NCBI GenBank assembly: GCA_958510875.1
Contig: CAUEHT010000012.1
Location: forward strand, 62,001-126,000
Source of the DNA: Endomychus coccineus
Taxonomy: Eukaryota > Arthropoda > Insecta > Coleoptera > Endomychidae
Length of the DNA stretch: 64,000 nucleotides
Direction of reading: 5' to 3'
How positions within the stretch are numbered: position 1 is the first letter of the stretch; each line of letters opens with the position of its first letter. Positions 1 through 8,879 of this stretch are shown in pieces. The notes beneath the pieces were generated by a model. That model ran no database searches, was not told the origin of the DNA, and saw nothing but the letters and a program-made list of their open reading frames with translations. The translations under genes and the position numbers were made by a program.

Positions 1-1484
1 CTTGATTAGTACTAGCGAGTACAATATTCGTTATAATATTATAAGTATGCATCATTAGCTTACTTGTGCGATAAGGTTGTGCCAAATCATCTCCAAGAGT
101 AATGTATTCAACTTGAAATTATCGTAATGATGCGCGATCCTTCAATGTTAATTATCCGAAAGTAAAATGAATATATGAAATGTTTTTCCAAAATTAGTTC
201 CGAAGTAAACATAATTCGTTATAATATTCATTCATGTATGTTACATAAATTATCCGATATAAATCAAATAAGTTTTGTGGCAGGTTGAACAATATTCACT
301 ATCATATTTTGCGGTAGAGCTACAGATCGCTCGAGCGATAAGAAAGTTACACCGATCACCTTCAAACGCGATGAGAATACTTTATTTCAATTTTAAATCA
401 AACATGTAGTATGTATATATATTCGAATCATATTGATTGTAAATCGCATAATATGACCTGAAATCTAGCTGCCGGCGATGGAAATATTGTTAATAATTAT
501 TAACGTAGTACCCTATAAGCGCTGTAAACGTTATATAATAAGATTTGCGGGCGAATTCGGTAATTCGAGGTATACAATATATAGGTGTAGGAGGGTTGGA
601 GTCTAGTACCGATACAGAATCTAGATGAAGCGGTGTTACACATATCGATGATTATTCGAACTGTCTGTACAACTCGATTGCTATATAACAAAATACATTT
701 TTAATCATCTTAAACATATAGATGTGCTAATATAATTTTTTCAGTATGCAAAAATATACTAATGAAAGATTTTTCATCAACACACATTTCTTCATAGGAA
801 CAGACAGACGGATAGTTAGCTTTTTATAAAATTTAATCAATTTCAATGGAAACATATATACGGGGAGGAGTTTTATGTAGATCGAGCTCGTTTCCCAACC
901 ACCCAAGAGGTAGAACTATGATGAGGAATAGATGCCGATAATAATCATATGAATATCTTCATATGCGCTAATCTATATGACATTCAAACACATGCTTCAT
1001 AGAAATCTGAACATAGGGTAGAGCTATAGTATCTTCATAAGCGATCTTTATCAACATTCAGACACTTGTTCAGCACGTGATTCAACAGCCTGTCACCATC
1101 GTTCACGAACTATGATGGTTCGATGAGGACTCAAACATTGAACAGATGAATCTTTGAGGTTAAATATCTGCTGTAGAAATTACCCCACTTTTATTACCTT
1201 TTTATTTGAAAATATCGATATTTCCCATGTAACGGCTTATTGCCTAAAGCTATTTTGTATGCAACATTGTTATCATTTGCGAGCCTACGAGGGCCTGTGT
1301 GTTGGTCGGGGCTGAATGAATATGTTTGACTATTATTACCTGTAGATTTATTTGAGATTTTCAAGTTTGAGATTGATATCCCACATGAAGAAAGAAGCTT
1401 CAACGAATTGATATCAATGAATATTCGTTATTCTGAATGTGACAACTTTATCGGCTTCAACACTCGAGATAAGAGAGAATATTT
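1..1484. repeat. Left terminal inverted repeat of Maverick copy A (cut by window edge)
   Basis: The first bases of the window are the reverse complement of the sequence ending at 11046, and the match continues inward to about 1484 (paired with 8880). On the right the repeat family continues beyond 11046 into a segment that recurs at 13717, so the left TIR probably extends upstream of the window. Around 1055-1090 it holds one stretch, ATTCAGACACTTG followed by CACGTG, that resembles the monomer of the neighbouring minisatellite. The small ORFs here (for example at 500-691) are also present in the other TIR copies and show no protein family. Confidence 0.85.
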
Positions 1485-1599
1485 ACAGCTGATTTAGGGA
1501 AAATCAATATCATGCATACAAATTGGGGTGGGTGAGAACATCAGACTATAGCTTTATGTGTATCGAAATACATAAGGATTTTGACGAGTAAGTGGTGTT

Positions 1600-1830
1600 T
1601 TATTAAATTGAGGATCCGGCGATCATAGTTTACGAACGATGATGACGTCACTGCTTCAAGCCAATGACAGTAACTGATTCAATCCGACGACCATCGTTCA
1701 CGAACGATGATGACGTCACTGCTTCAAGCGAATGACAGTAACTGATTCAACCCGGCGACCATAGTTTACGAACGATGATGACGTCATCATCGTTCACGAA
1801 CTATGGTGGGCTAATGAGGAATAAAATGTG
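1600..1830. promoter_or_regulatory. Inner TIR region with repeated TGACGTCA palindromes
   Basis: About three units of roughly 71 bp each carry GAACGATGATGACGTCA, a CRE-like core. The last unit is a perfect 20-bp palindrome centred on TGACGTCA at 1773-1792, inside a larger imperfect palindrome with GTTCACGAAC arms. The same block recurs in reverse at 22500-22690 and 25170-25300. A regulatory or replication role is inferred from form only. Confidence 0.6.
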
Positions 1831-1887
1831 AATAATCATAATGTTTGTAATACATTCATGCACATGTTTTATTGCATGATTTAACAC

Positions 1888-3160
1888 ATGCTTTAACATT
1901 CAGACACTTGTTTCAGCATTCAGACACGTGTTTCAACATTCAGACACGTGTTTCAGCATTCAGACACGTGTTTCAGACACGTGTTTCAACATTCAGACAC
2001 GTGTTTCAGCATTCAGACACGTGTTTCAGACACGTGTTTCAACATTCAGACACGTGTTTCAGCATTCAGACACCTGTTTTAGACACGAGTTTCAACATTC
2101 AGACACGTGTTTCAGCATTCAGACACGTGTTTCAGACACGTGTTTCAACATTCAGACACGTGTTTCAGACACGTGTTTCAACATTCAGACACGTGTTTCA
2201 TCATTCAGACACGTGTTTCAACATTCAGACACGTGTTTCAGACACGTGTTTCAACATTCAGACACGTGTTTCAGCATTCGGACACGTGTTAGACACGCGT
2301 TTCAACATTCAGACACGTGTTTCAGCATTCAGACACGTGTTTCAGACACGTGTTTCAACATTCGGACACGTGTTTCAGAAACGTGTTCCAACATTCAGAC
2401 ACGTGTTTCAGCATTCAGACACGTGTTTCAGACACGTGTTTCTACATTCAGACACATGTTTCAGACACGTGTTTCAACATTCAGACACGTGTTTCAGCAT
2501 TCAGACACGTGTTTCAGACACGTGTTTCAACATTCAGACACGTGTTTCAGCATTCAGACACGTGTTTCAACATTAAGACACGTGTTTCAGCATTCAGACA
2601 CGTGTTTCAGACACGTGTTTCAACATTCAGACACGTGTTTCAGACACGTGTTTAAACATTCAGACACGTGTTTCAACATTCAGACACGTGTTTCAGACAC
2701 GTGTTTCAACATTCAGACACGTGTTTCAACATTCAGACACGTGTTTCAGCATTCAGACACTTGTTTCAGACACGTGTTTCAACATTCAGACACGTGTTTC
2801 AGACACTTGTTTCAACATTCAGACAGGTGTTTCAGCATTCAGACACGTGTTTCAGACACGTGTTTCAATATTCAGACTCGTGTTTCAGCATTCAGACACG
2901 TGTTTCAGACACGTGTCTCACAACATTCAGACACGTGTTTCAGACACGTGTTTCAACATTCAGACACGTGTTTCAACATTCAGACACGTGTTTCAACATT
3001 CAGACACATGTTTCAACATTCATACACGTGTTTCAGCATTCAGACACGTGTTTCAGACACGTGTTTCAACATTCAGACACGTGTTTCAACATTCAGACAC
3101 GTGTTTCAGCATTCAGACACGTGTTCCAATATCCAGACACGTGTTCCAACATTCATACCT
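1888..3160 (+). repeat. CACGTG minisatellite, 20-bp and 13-bp units
   Basis: About 1.27 kb of tandem units of two lengths: a 20-bp unit ACATTCAGACACGTGTTTCA and a 13-bp unit GACACGTGTTTCA that lacks the 7-bp ACATTCA part. Most units contain the E-box palindrome CACGTG. All three forward frames are nearly open because the unit has few stops, which gives spurious long ORFs rich in HSDTCF and QTRVS. Homologous arrays lie beside the ATPase genes at 22148 and 24640, and another at 56893. The array occupies the interval between TIR and ATPase. Confidence 0.95.
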
Positions 3161-3249
3161 ATTCAACATGTATTTGATACCTGATTTTGAGAGAAGCGTA
3201 GAAGTACCTAACCGCGTGATCAGACATACACAATATAACATCATCAACT

Positions 3250-3259
3250 AGTATTTAAA
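3250..3259 (+). promoter_or_regulatory. TATA-like element upstream of ATPase
   Basis: GTATTTAAAC lies about 18-27 bp before the ATPase ATG at 3277. It is a plausible core-promoter TATA variant, but a late viral-type promoter cannot be recognised without expression data. Confidence 0.3.
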
Positions 3260-3276
3260 CGAATGCTTATCAACAT

Positions 3277-4002
3277 ATGTTTCAGTATGATTTCGATTCG
3301 CCTTCAGGCATGATGAAGATTGTTAAGCAAAAAGACCCGTTGAGTATTATGAACTTAGGGTCAAGCAATGAGAATGTTGAACAACCACAACGTCACAGCT
3401 CTTTGCTGCCTAATACTCTACGAACAATAATCTGTGGTCCAAGTAATTGTGAGAAAACAAATGTGATGTTATCTCTATTGTTGGATGCTGACGGCCTGAA
3501 ATTTGAAAACGTGTACATATATTCAAAGTCTTTACACCAACCAAAATACCAGTTACAAAAGGAGACATTGAAGAAAATTGAGGGGCTTGGATATTTTCCT
3601 TGTACCGAAAGTGATGAGGTCATAGACCTCACAGAAGCGAGGCCTAATTCGATAATAATATTCGATGACGTGATGTTTGAGAAACAGCAGAAAATTCGTG
3701 CTTATTTTTCAAGAGGGAGACACAACTCAATTGATAGTTTCTATCTTTGCCAGTCTTTTGCTAAATGTCCAAAACATGGATTGCGCGACAATGCCAATTG
3801 CTTGCTTATTTTCAAAAAGGATGATCTCAATTTGAAACTTATATTCACCGATCATGTAAGTACCGACATGTCGCTCAAAAAATTCAAAGAGATATGTAGC
3901 GTATGTTGGAAAGATAAATATGGATTCCTTATGATAAACAAAGACTGTGATATGAATAAAGGACGTTATCGCAAGGGTTTTGATAGTTATATATACATCT
4001 AA
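3277..4002 (+). CDS. A32-like (FtsK/HerA) genome-packaging ATPase, copy A
   Basis: This 241-aa ORF matches the Maverick/Polinton packaging ATPase related to poxvirus A32, which would drive DNA into a capsid. The P-loop region is at about residues 53-61 (CGPSNCEKTN) and the Walker B strand at about 124-130 (SIIIFDDVM). Later motifs include YFSRGRHNSIDSFYLCQSF, typical of this family. The usual glycine before the lysine of the P-loop is Glu here, so ATP binding may be impaired although the frame is open. The start ATG is in ACATATGTTTCAG, which is conserved in copies B and E. The next gene starts 42 bp after the stop on the same strand. Confidence 0.85.
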   Translation: MFQYDFDSPSGMMKIVKQKDPLSIMNLGSSNENVEQPQRHSSLLPNTLRTIICGPSNCEKTNVMLSLLLDADGLKFENVYIYSKSLHQPKYQLQKETLKKIEGLGYFPCTESDEVIDLTEARPNSIIIFDDVMFEKQQKIRAYFSRGRHNSIDSFYLCQSFAKCPKHGLRDNANCLLIFKKDDLNLKLIFTDHVSTDMSLKKFKEICSVCWKDKYGFLMINKDCDMNKGRYRKGFDSYIYI

Positions 4003-4005
4003 CAT

Positions 4006-4015
4006 GTATATATAC
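4006..4015 (+). promoter_or_regulatory. TATA-like element upstream of DUF8207 gene
   Basis: GTATATATAC sits just after the ATPase stop codon and about 30 bp before the ATG at 4045. Similar sequence precedes the same gene in copy C (about 44967-44976) and a related one in copy B. Confidence 0.35.
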
Positions 4016-4044
4016 TTTCATTTGAAATAGACAACCCGCTCAGC

Positions 4045-5099
4045 ATGGACGTGGGTGTGAGTAACATGCTAAAGGAAAAACAACAATTGAAGAAAAAAAT
4101 TTGGGAGTCAGCAAACGTTGTGAGGAAAAAATATATGGCTGTGAAATTGGGTAAAGCTGAAAATGATGAGATTCTAGATAATATGTTCAAGAATGTATCT
4201 AAACCTCTAGAGGAAATTGCGAAAAATGCTGAAATAATCAAACAAAATTCGTTGGTTAAACCTAAAAGTATTGTTCCTACAGCAACACAAATGGAGAACA
4301 TACCAATCCCAAATATTGTAACTGAAGGGAAGAATTCGTATATAACCCCCAAGATACTGAGGAGGATGTGCTTACACCCGAACCTACTATCGATCAGATT
4401 CGTGAAGAATTCAGAAAACATAAGAAAGATAATGCAGCGGCTACAGAGGAGTTTCTGCAACAATACCCCACATTAGCACGTTATTACTTGGAAGGATTCC
4501 TATTGGATGATGATGTTAAGAGATATGATGATAAAATGTGTTTGCAATATAATTCAACTTCAGACAAATGGTTCATGGGTAATCAACCTATAGAAATTGA
4601 TAGTGAGAGTAATATAATTATCAAGGGTACTCCGTTCAAGGGTACCACAGGACTGTATAATTTGATATTTTACAAAGATGTTCTACCTGATACTTACACT
4701 GTATAAGATGAGAAAAATTACAGTCAAATGATGGAAATGACTAGTGCCCATAGACGTAATAACGATCCAGCTGATCGAATAAGATACACAGTGAAATACA
4801 AACATGTACTGAAACCTTTGATTAATTCCATGAAAAGACCCAGAGCCAAAACATACACTGGAAGTGCATATATCAAAAATGATATGCTTGAATATAACGA
4901 GAAACCTATCGAATATGTTTATTGGGATGACATTAACGAAATGGTGGATAGACTGAGACTTCTTGTTGCATCCTCGCATGCCGGTAACCATAATGAGATA
5001 ATCTCTATAATAGAAGAATTGATAGAGGCAGGGGTAATTGAACAAAAACCAGGTGTAAGACAAATTCATCACAGTTATAAAGATGGTTTCAATGGATAA
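4045..5099 (+). pseudogene. DUF8207-type Maverick protein, copy A, broken
   Basis: The gene corresponds to a roughly 350-aa protein common in insect Mavericks, with a charged coiled-coil-like N terminus (MDVGVSNMLKEKQQLKKK) and a C-terminal conserved block (YVYWDDINE, VDRLRLLVASSHAGN, EIISIIEEL). I recall this C-terminal domain as Pfam DUF8207; its role is unknown. Compared with copy C, one base is lost near 4329, which shifts the frame, and a nonsense TAA lies near 4704. Coding resumes from 4728 and ends at 5099, overlapping the fibre gene by 17 nt. The broken state is seen directly by comparison with the other copies. Confidence 0.75.
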
Positions 5100-5733
5100 G
5101 TTTGGCAGAGCCTCCTCTTCCATGTGGATATATGATACAAATGTATTTAATAATAATTTCAAACAAGTTCACGGACAAGGATTATTCCTAACGAGCGATG
5201 GAAGTTATGATATGGAAAGTCGTAGATTGTGCAACGTAAAATCACCGAATGATGATGGAGATGTTGCAAATAAAGTGTATGTTGATAAATTAACACACAA
5301 ACTGAATCTGAAAACGGAAACCAGTCTTAAAGATACCTTCAATGTTAGGGTTGATAATTTGATCAAAGATATCAACAAGGACCTGGATGAACATAACTTA
5401 ACGAATGACAAGATTATTCTAAACATTGATAAACATCTGATGGACATTCAAATTAAATATAATGAAATGGGAATCTATATAAAATCAGAGTATAAGACAA
5501 TCAGTGATAGTGTGAGGGAAAACAGAAATGAATTGAAAGAGATCAATAACACATTTAACAGTGTGAACATGCGTCTAAATGACATTACTAGAAAAGTGGA
5601 GGCGTTAGAACAACGGATGACATCTGTGGAACCTTCTAAGAAGAGACCCTCATCATCCACAACAAAGCAGGGCTCTGTGAAACGTATATCTCCAAATCCT
5701 GTGAATATACCCAAAAAATTAATTCTACACTAG
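5083..5733 (+). CDS. Fibre-like coiled-coil virion protein, copy A
   Basis: This 216-aa ORF is intact in all three main copies (also 19559-20212 and 46056-46709). Residues about 40-70 contain RRLCNVKSPNDDGDVANK followed by VYVDKL, which resembles the NVxxPxxxxDxxNKxYVD motif common in trimeric tail-fibre and spike proteins. Residues about 75-185 are rich in heptad-like Leu, Ile, Val and charged residues, a probable long coiled coil. A Ser/Thr/Lys-rich tail follows (KKRPSSSTTKQGSVKR). I infer a fibre or spike-stalk role. An alternative is a coiled-coil scaffold. The start overlaps the DUF8207 stop; a second in-frame ATG occurs three codons later. Confidence 0.6.
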   Translation: MVSMDKFGRASSSMWIYDTNVFNNNFKQVHGQGLFLTSDGSYDMESRRLCNVKSPNDDGDVANKVYVDKLTHKLNLKTETSLKDTFNVRVDNLIKDINKDLDEHNLTNDKIILNIDKHLMDIQIKYNEMGIYIKSEYKTISDSVRENRNELKEINNTFNSVNMRLNDITRKVEALEQRMTSVEPSKKRPSSSTTKQGSVKRISPNPVNIPKKLILH

Positions 5734-5750
5734 ATTTCCACATTGATAAG

Positions 5751-5855
5751 ATGAGTAGAGAACAAGTTTTGCATGAGCTTCATGAGCACAGAAGAAAGAA
5801 CTTTTACCTGCGTCGAACATACATAAAAGGACTTCAATATAGGTGGAAGGGGTAG
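5751..5855 (+). pseudogene. Integrase remnant (5' end only), copy A
   Basis: The first roughly 30 codons match the start of the integrase in copies B and C (MSREQV, HELH, RKNF), then a TAG stops the frame. The catalytic core and chromodomain are deleted: within about 30 bp the sequence is that found downstream of the integrase gene in copy C. Copy A therefore cannot make its own integrase. Confidence 0.75.
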
Positions 5856-6030
5856 GAATATGCAATACGACTAGGACGATGAATCAAGAGTCAAGATTGA
5901 GATATTTGAAACATATATTGTTAAGATTATACTTAAGTCTTTTGTATTGAGAAAATTAATAAAAAAATTATTTTGAGATCTTTGGTCTTTCTCCCACCCC
6001 TCGTTAAATAACGGTGCAATCTTGAATTCT

Positions 6031-6247
6031 CATCAGTCTGTAGGAAAGCGTGCGTGGGAGAAGTTGTTCTCAATACGATTATAAAGAAGCCCGGTTGAAC
6101 TTCAAATCAATACCAGAGGCAAAACTAGAAGAACGGTTGAGGAGATTCAGGGTATCAATTCATTCGATAAAGTTTGCAGTCAACACGATATTTCATGCAA
6201 TATAACACTCATAATTGTAGCCAGTTATATTTGGAATTCCTCTCTAT
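6031..6247 (+). pseudogene. Fused remnant of PLA2 protein and protease genes, copy A
   Basis: Positions 6031-6190 align with the start of the PLA2 gene (6040 region versus 48174) but the ATG is changed to AGG and several indels break the frame. The CAACACGATATTTCATG part, which encodes the HD catalytic pair in other copies, is still recognisable near 6182. From about 6195 the sequence jumps to the 3' end of the protease gene (region of the catalytic Cys), so most of both genes is deleted. Confidence 0.7.
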
Positions 6248-6281
6248 CTCTTCAGTTGTGGTCGACTAACATTCATTAGTA

Positions 6282-6289
6282 TATAAATA
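6282..6289 (+). promoter_or_regulatory. TATA box upstream of penton-like gene
   Basis: TATAAATA lies 27-34 bp before the ATG at 6316, the usual TATA distance if transcription starts just upstream of the ATG. Copy C has TATTTAAATAG at the equivalent place. Confidence 0.4.
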
Positions 6290-6315
6290 GATTGTTGATG
6301 AAGTTATCATCAATC

Positions 6316-7095
6316 ATGTCTCAGACGTTCACTATCACGGGTAAGAGCTCCCGCTTATCTGTAGATTTCCACCCACCTATAGATTTAGATCCTCATTCAT
6401 ATTATTCTATCGCACTTGTTGGTTTGCATACGTACAATAGCATCCCGAACATTGAAGAAGGTTTTAATAAATTTTATTATGAAGATGTGAAGGGTAAGGA
6501 AAAAGTAGTTACTATACCTACGGGGTCCTACGAGTTGACAGACATCGAGGATTTCATACAAAGTGCAGTTTGTGGGATAGGAGTGAAGCAAGAAGAACGT
6601 GACCGGAACTTATCAATAAAATCTAACAACAACACTCTACACACAGAGCTGAAGAGTGATTTTGAAGTGAATTTTATTCCTAAAGATAGTGTAAGCGAAC
6701 TGTTGAGATTCAGCAAAAAGAAATTGACATCTCGCGAACTACACGTATCTGATAGACCTATAAACATAATCAAAGTTCAAACTATACGCGTAGAGTGTAA
6801 CTTAACCGCAGGAGCATATTATAACAATAAGATAGCTCATACGATATATGAGTTCTCACCTCTCCTACCACCTGGGTTTTCCATTGATATAGAGCCGAAG
6901 AATCTTATTTATCTACCGGTCATCAGCAAGACGTCCTCCGATAACATCACGCTGAATAGTTTAGATCAGAATTGGAAACCGGTAAATTTTCGTGGAGAAG
7001 AAATTATTATACGATTGGAATTGAAAAAGATCGCTAGGGATTATGACTCACAACAAAAAATAATAATCCAATACTCACCACCACTCATTATATGA
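6316..7095 (+). CDS. Penton-like minor capsid protein, copy A (intact)
   Basis: This 259-aa ORF starts at MSQTFTITGKSSRLSVDFHP. I chose this ATG because the upstream residues are not conserved and copy C has no earlier ATG. The N-terminal pattern FTITGKSS.LSVDF.PPI.LD..S.Y.IALVGL.TYNSIPN is characteristic of the Maverick/adintovirus minor capsid (penton, single jelly-roll) protein. The remainder is beta-rich, with no membrane segment. It would form the capsid vertex together with the MCP. Homologues at 16510-17286 and 49379-50158 are broken, so this is the only open copy in the window. The assignment rests on family pattern memory, not on a structure search. Confidence 0.75.
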   Translation: MSQTFTITGKSSRLSVDFHPPIDLDPHSYYSIALVGLHTYNSIPNIEEGFNKFYYEDVKGKEKVVTIPTGSYELTDIEDFIQSAVCGIGVKQEERDRNLSIKSNNNTLHTELKSDFEVNFIPKDSVSELLRFSKKKLTSRELHVSDRPINIIKVQTIRVECNLTAGAYYNNKIAHTIYEFSPLLPPGFSIDIEPKNLIYLPVISKTSSDNITLNSLDQNWKPVNFRGEEIIIRLELKKIARDYDSQQKIIIQYSPPLII

Positions 7096-7139
7096 AAGGA
7101 ATTCAACTGAGAAGGTTGCAGTAGCCATCGCTTGAGAAC

Positions 7140-7355
7140 ATGGGTTTGGATTTTAGCAATAAAAGACATCTCCATAGTGGTCATCAGTCATTATCTACAA
7201 AGAGCTCGAGGGAGAAGGTTGCTTCTGCATCACTGTCATTGAAGAAGGAGAAGGTTGCTTCTGCATCACTATCATTGGAAAATATAAATTTTTTGAAGTC
7301 CCTTGGTTACAATGTCGGAAAAATTTCAAATATTCAAAGAGCCAAACTTCATTGA
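7140..7355 (+). CDS. Small protein with internal repeat, upstream of MCP, copy A
   Basis: A 71-aa ORF conserved in copy C (50212-50427) and recognisable in copy B. It contains a tandem repeat EKVASASLSL (twice) and a conserved end, ENINFLKSLGYNVGK. Short proteins with an 'ENxxFLKSLG'-type end preceding the MCP are common in Mavericks. The function is unknown to me; a basic virion-associated peptide is possible. Its 3' end overlaps the MCP start by 44 nt in another frame, a compact virus-like arrangement. Confidence 0.55.
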   Translation: MGLDFSNKRHLHSGHQSLSTKSSREKVASASLSLKKEKVASASLSLENINFLKSLGYNVGKISNIQRAKLH

Positions 7356-8512
7356 AGACATCATCCGGGAAGAAACTCATACCTACTATCCACACACAAC
7401 ATCTTTTGGCAACAGCGATGAAATTGAGATATTAATCAATCAACAAGATGTGTTGGTAGATTGGCATCGTCTGCTCTATTCATCGAGGCAGAATTTCAGC
7501 CAGAAGCAAGTGGTGATGGTGAATGTAGACTAACGAATAATTTCGGAGCGTTTCTCTTCGAATATATTAGTTATGAATTGAATGGAAAAGAGATAGACAA
7601 AGAACGTGATCCTGGTATTGTCAGCACCATCAGAGCTTATCTAACATATGCCAAACAGAATCTATACCTCTAGCTATTTCTGGATGGTTATTTAAGGATG
7701 CATTGAGTTTAGTCTACAATAATAAAATCAATTTATGGATACCGTTGAATTTTATACTAGGTCTATTCATTGACTATAACAAAGTCTTGAGTGGAAAACA
7801 TAAGCTGCGCTTGATAAGGTCTCGAACCGATAACGATTGCTATACTAATAGCACAGGCACGAAAACGGCTAAAATAAATGTGAAGACGATAGCATTGAAA
7901 GTGCGACATGTGTTTCCAAGTGATCAGGTTAAATTTCAAATGTTGGAGAATTTGAGTGCTGAGAAGCCTATTTTGATTTCATTTCGCAGCTGGGATCTGC
8001 ATGAAAATCCGTTGATGAAGGAGAGCACTCGTGACATGTGGGCTGTTAAAACATCAATGAATTTGGAACGACCCAGATATGTGATTTTAGCTTTCCAAAC
8101 TGATCGAAAAAATAATCCTGTTAAGCACAGTGCATATTTCGATTATATAAACTTGCTAAATGTAAAATTATACTTGAATTCAGAGTGTTATCCATATGAA
8201 GCAATGAAATTGAATTTCACCGACCAGCAATACGTGGAAGCATACCAGATGTACTATGATTTCCAGAAATCATTTTCAAATAAAATAATAAGCGAACCCA
8301 TGTTAGATTATATAGCATTCAAGAATAGAGCAATTTTTGTGATTGACTGTTCAAAACAGAACGATGCTATAAAGTCATCAACAGTTGACGTCAAACTAGA
8401 GATGGAAAGTTTCCTGAATTTCCCCAAAAACACCAGGGCTTATTGCATCATCATTAACGATCGTATAATGGAGTATTCTCCAATTACAGGATCAGTTCGG
8501 AGTTTAGTGTGA
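7312..8512 (+). pseudogene. Double-jelly-roll major capsid protein (MCP), copy A, two frameshifts
   Basis: The predicted product of about 400 aa matches the Maverick MCP by several recognised blocks: FGNSDEIEILINQQDV near the N terminus, HKLRLIRSRTDND mid-protein, FRSWDLHENPL, RPRYVILAFQTDRKNN, LNVKLYLNSECYPY and a C-terminal AYCIIINDRIMEYSP. It would be the main capsid shell protein. Relative to copy C, one T is lost near 7461 and one base near 7653, so the frame shifts twice. I placed the start at the ATG at 7312; the upstream TTG is not needed. A polyadenylation signal AATAAA lies at 8563-8568. Confidence 0.85.
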
Positions 8513-8879
8513 AGAACCATGAATCATGATGTTATTATTTTGATTCTAAATGTATTTTTCTAAATAAATGTTATTATTATTATTTTTGGTATTTTATTTC
8601 TCTCACTTTCCCGCAAGACATTACATAAATGAACGAGCCGTTGGTAAAGTACAGTCCCTTGGATCAACCCATCAGGATTGTAATCTAAATTATGAATATC
8701 GCTTCAGAGCTAGTAACAAAAAATTTATGTTACTATCTAATTGATTAATAAATATAAATATACTTTTGTTTTATTACCTGTTTGCATATAATGTTCCTCA
8801 AAAAGTGATTCAGTTTATTATGTTATCTTTTCAATTATTATAATATATAGTACCTAGTGGTTATAAGACAGTTTGCGGT
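8513..8879. other. MCP 3' flank, no gene
   Basis: AT-rich sequence with AATAAA at 8563 and a TTATTATTATT run. The same flank follows the MCP in copies B, C and the 56708 fragment, where it is partly conserved. I see no coding potential. Confidence 0.6.

Noticed and set aside
500..691. 63-aa ORF repeated in several TIR copies
   Set aside because: It is conserved only because the TIR DNA is repeated; frames differ among copies and no domain is visible.
1888..3160. CRISPR array resemblance
   Set aside because: Units are directly tandem without unique spacers, no cas genes are present, and the DNA is eukaryotic.
1872..3251. Long ORFs (up to 418 aa) of HSDTCFRHVFQ-type repeats
   Set aside because: They are translations of the CACGTG minisatellite, open in several frames at once, with no start context or conservation beyond the DNA repeat.
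3393..5714. Antisense ORFs across the Maverick genes
   Set aside because: They lie opposite strongly recognised genes and recur only because those genes recur.
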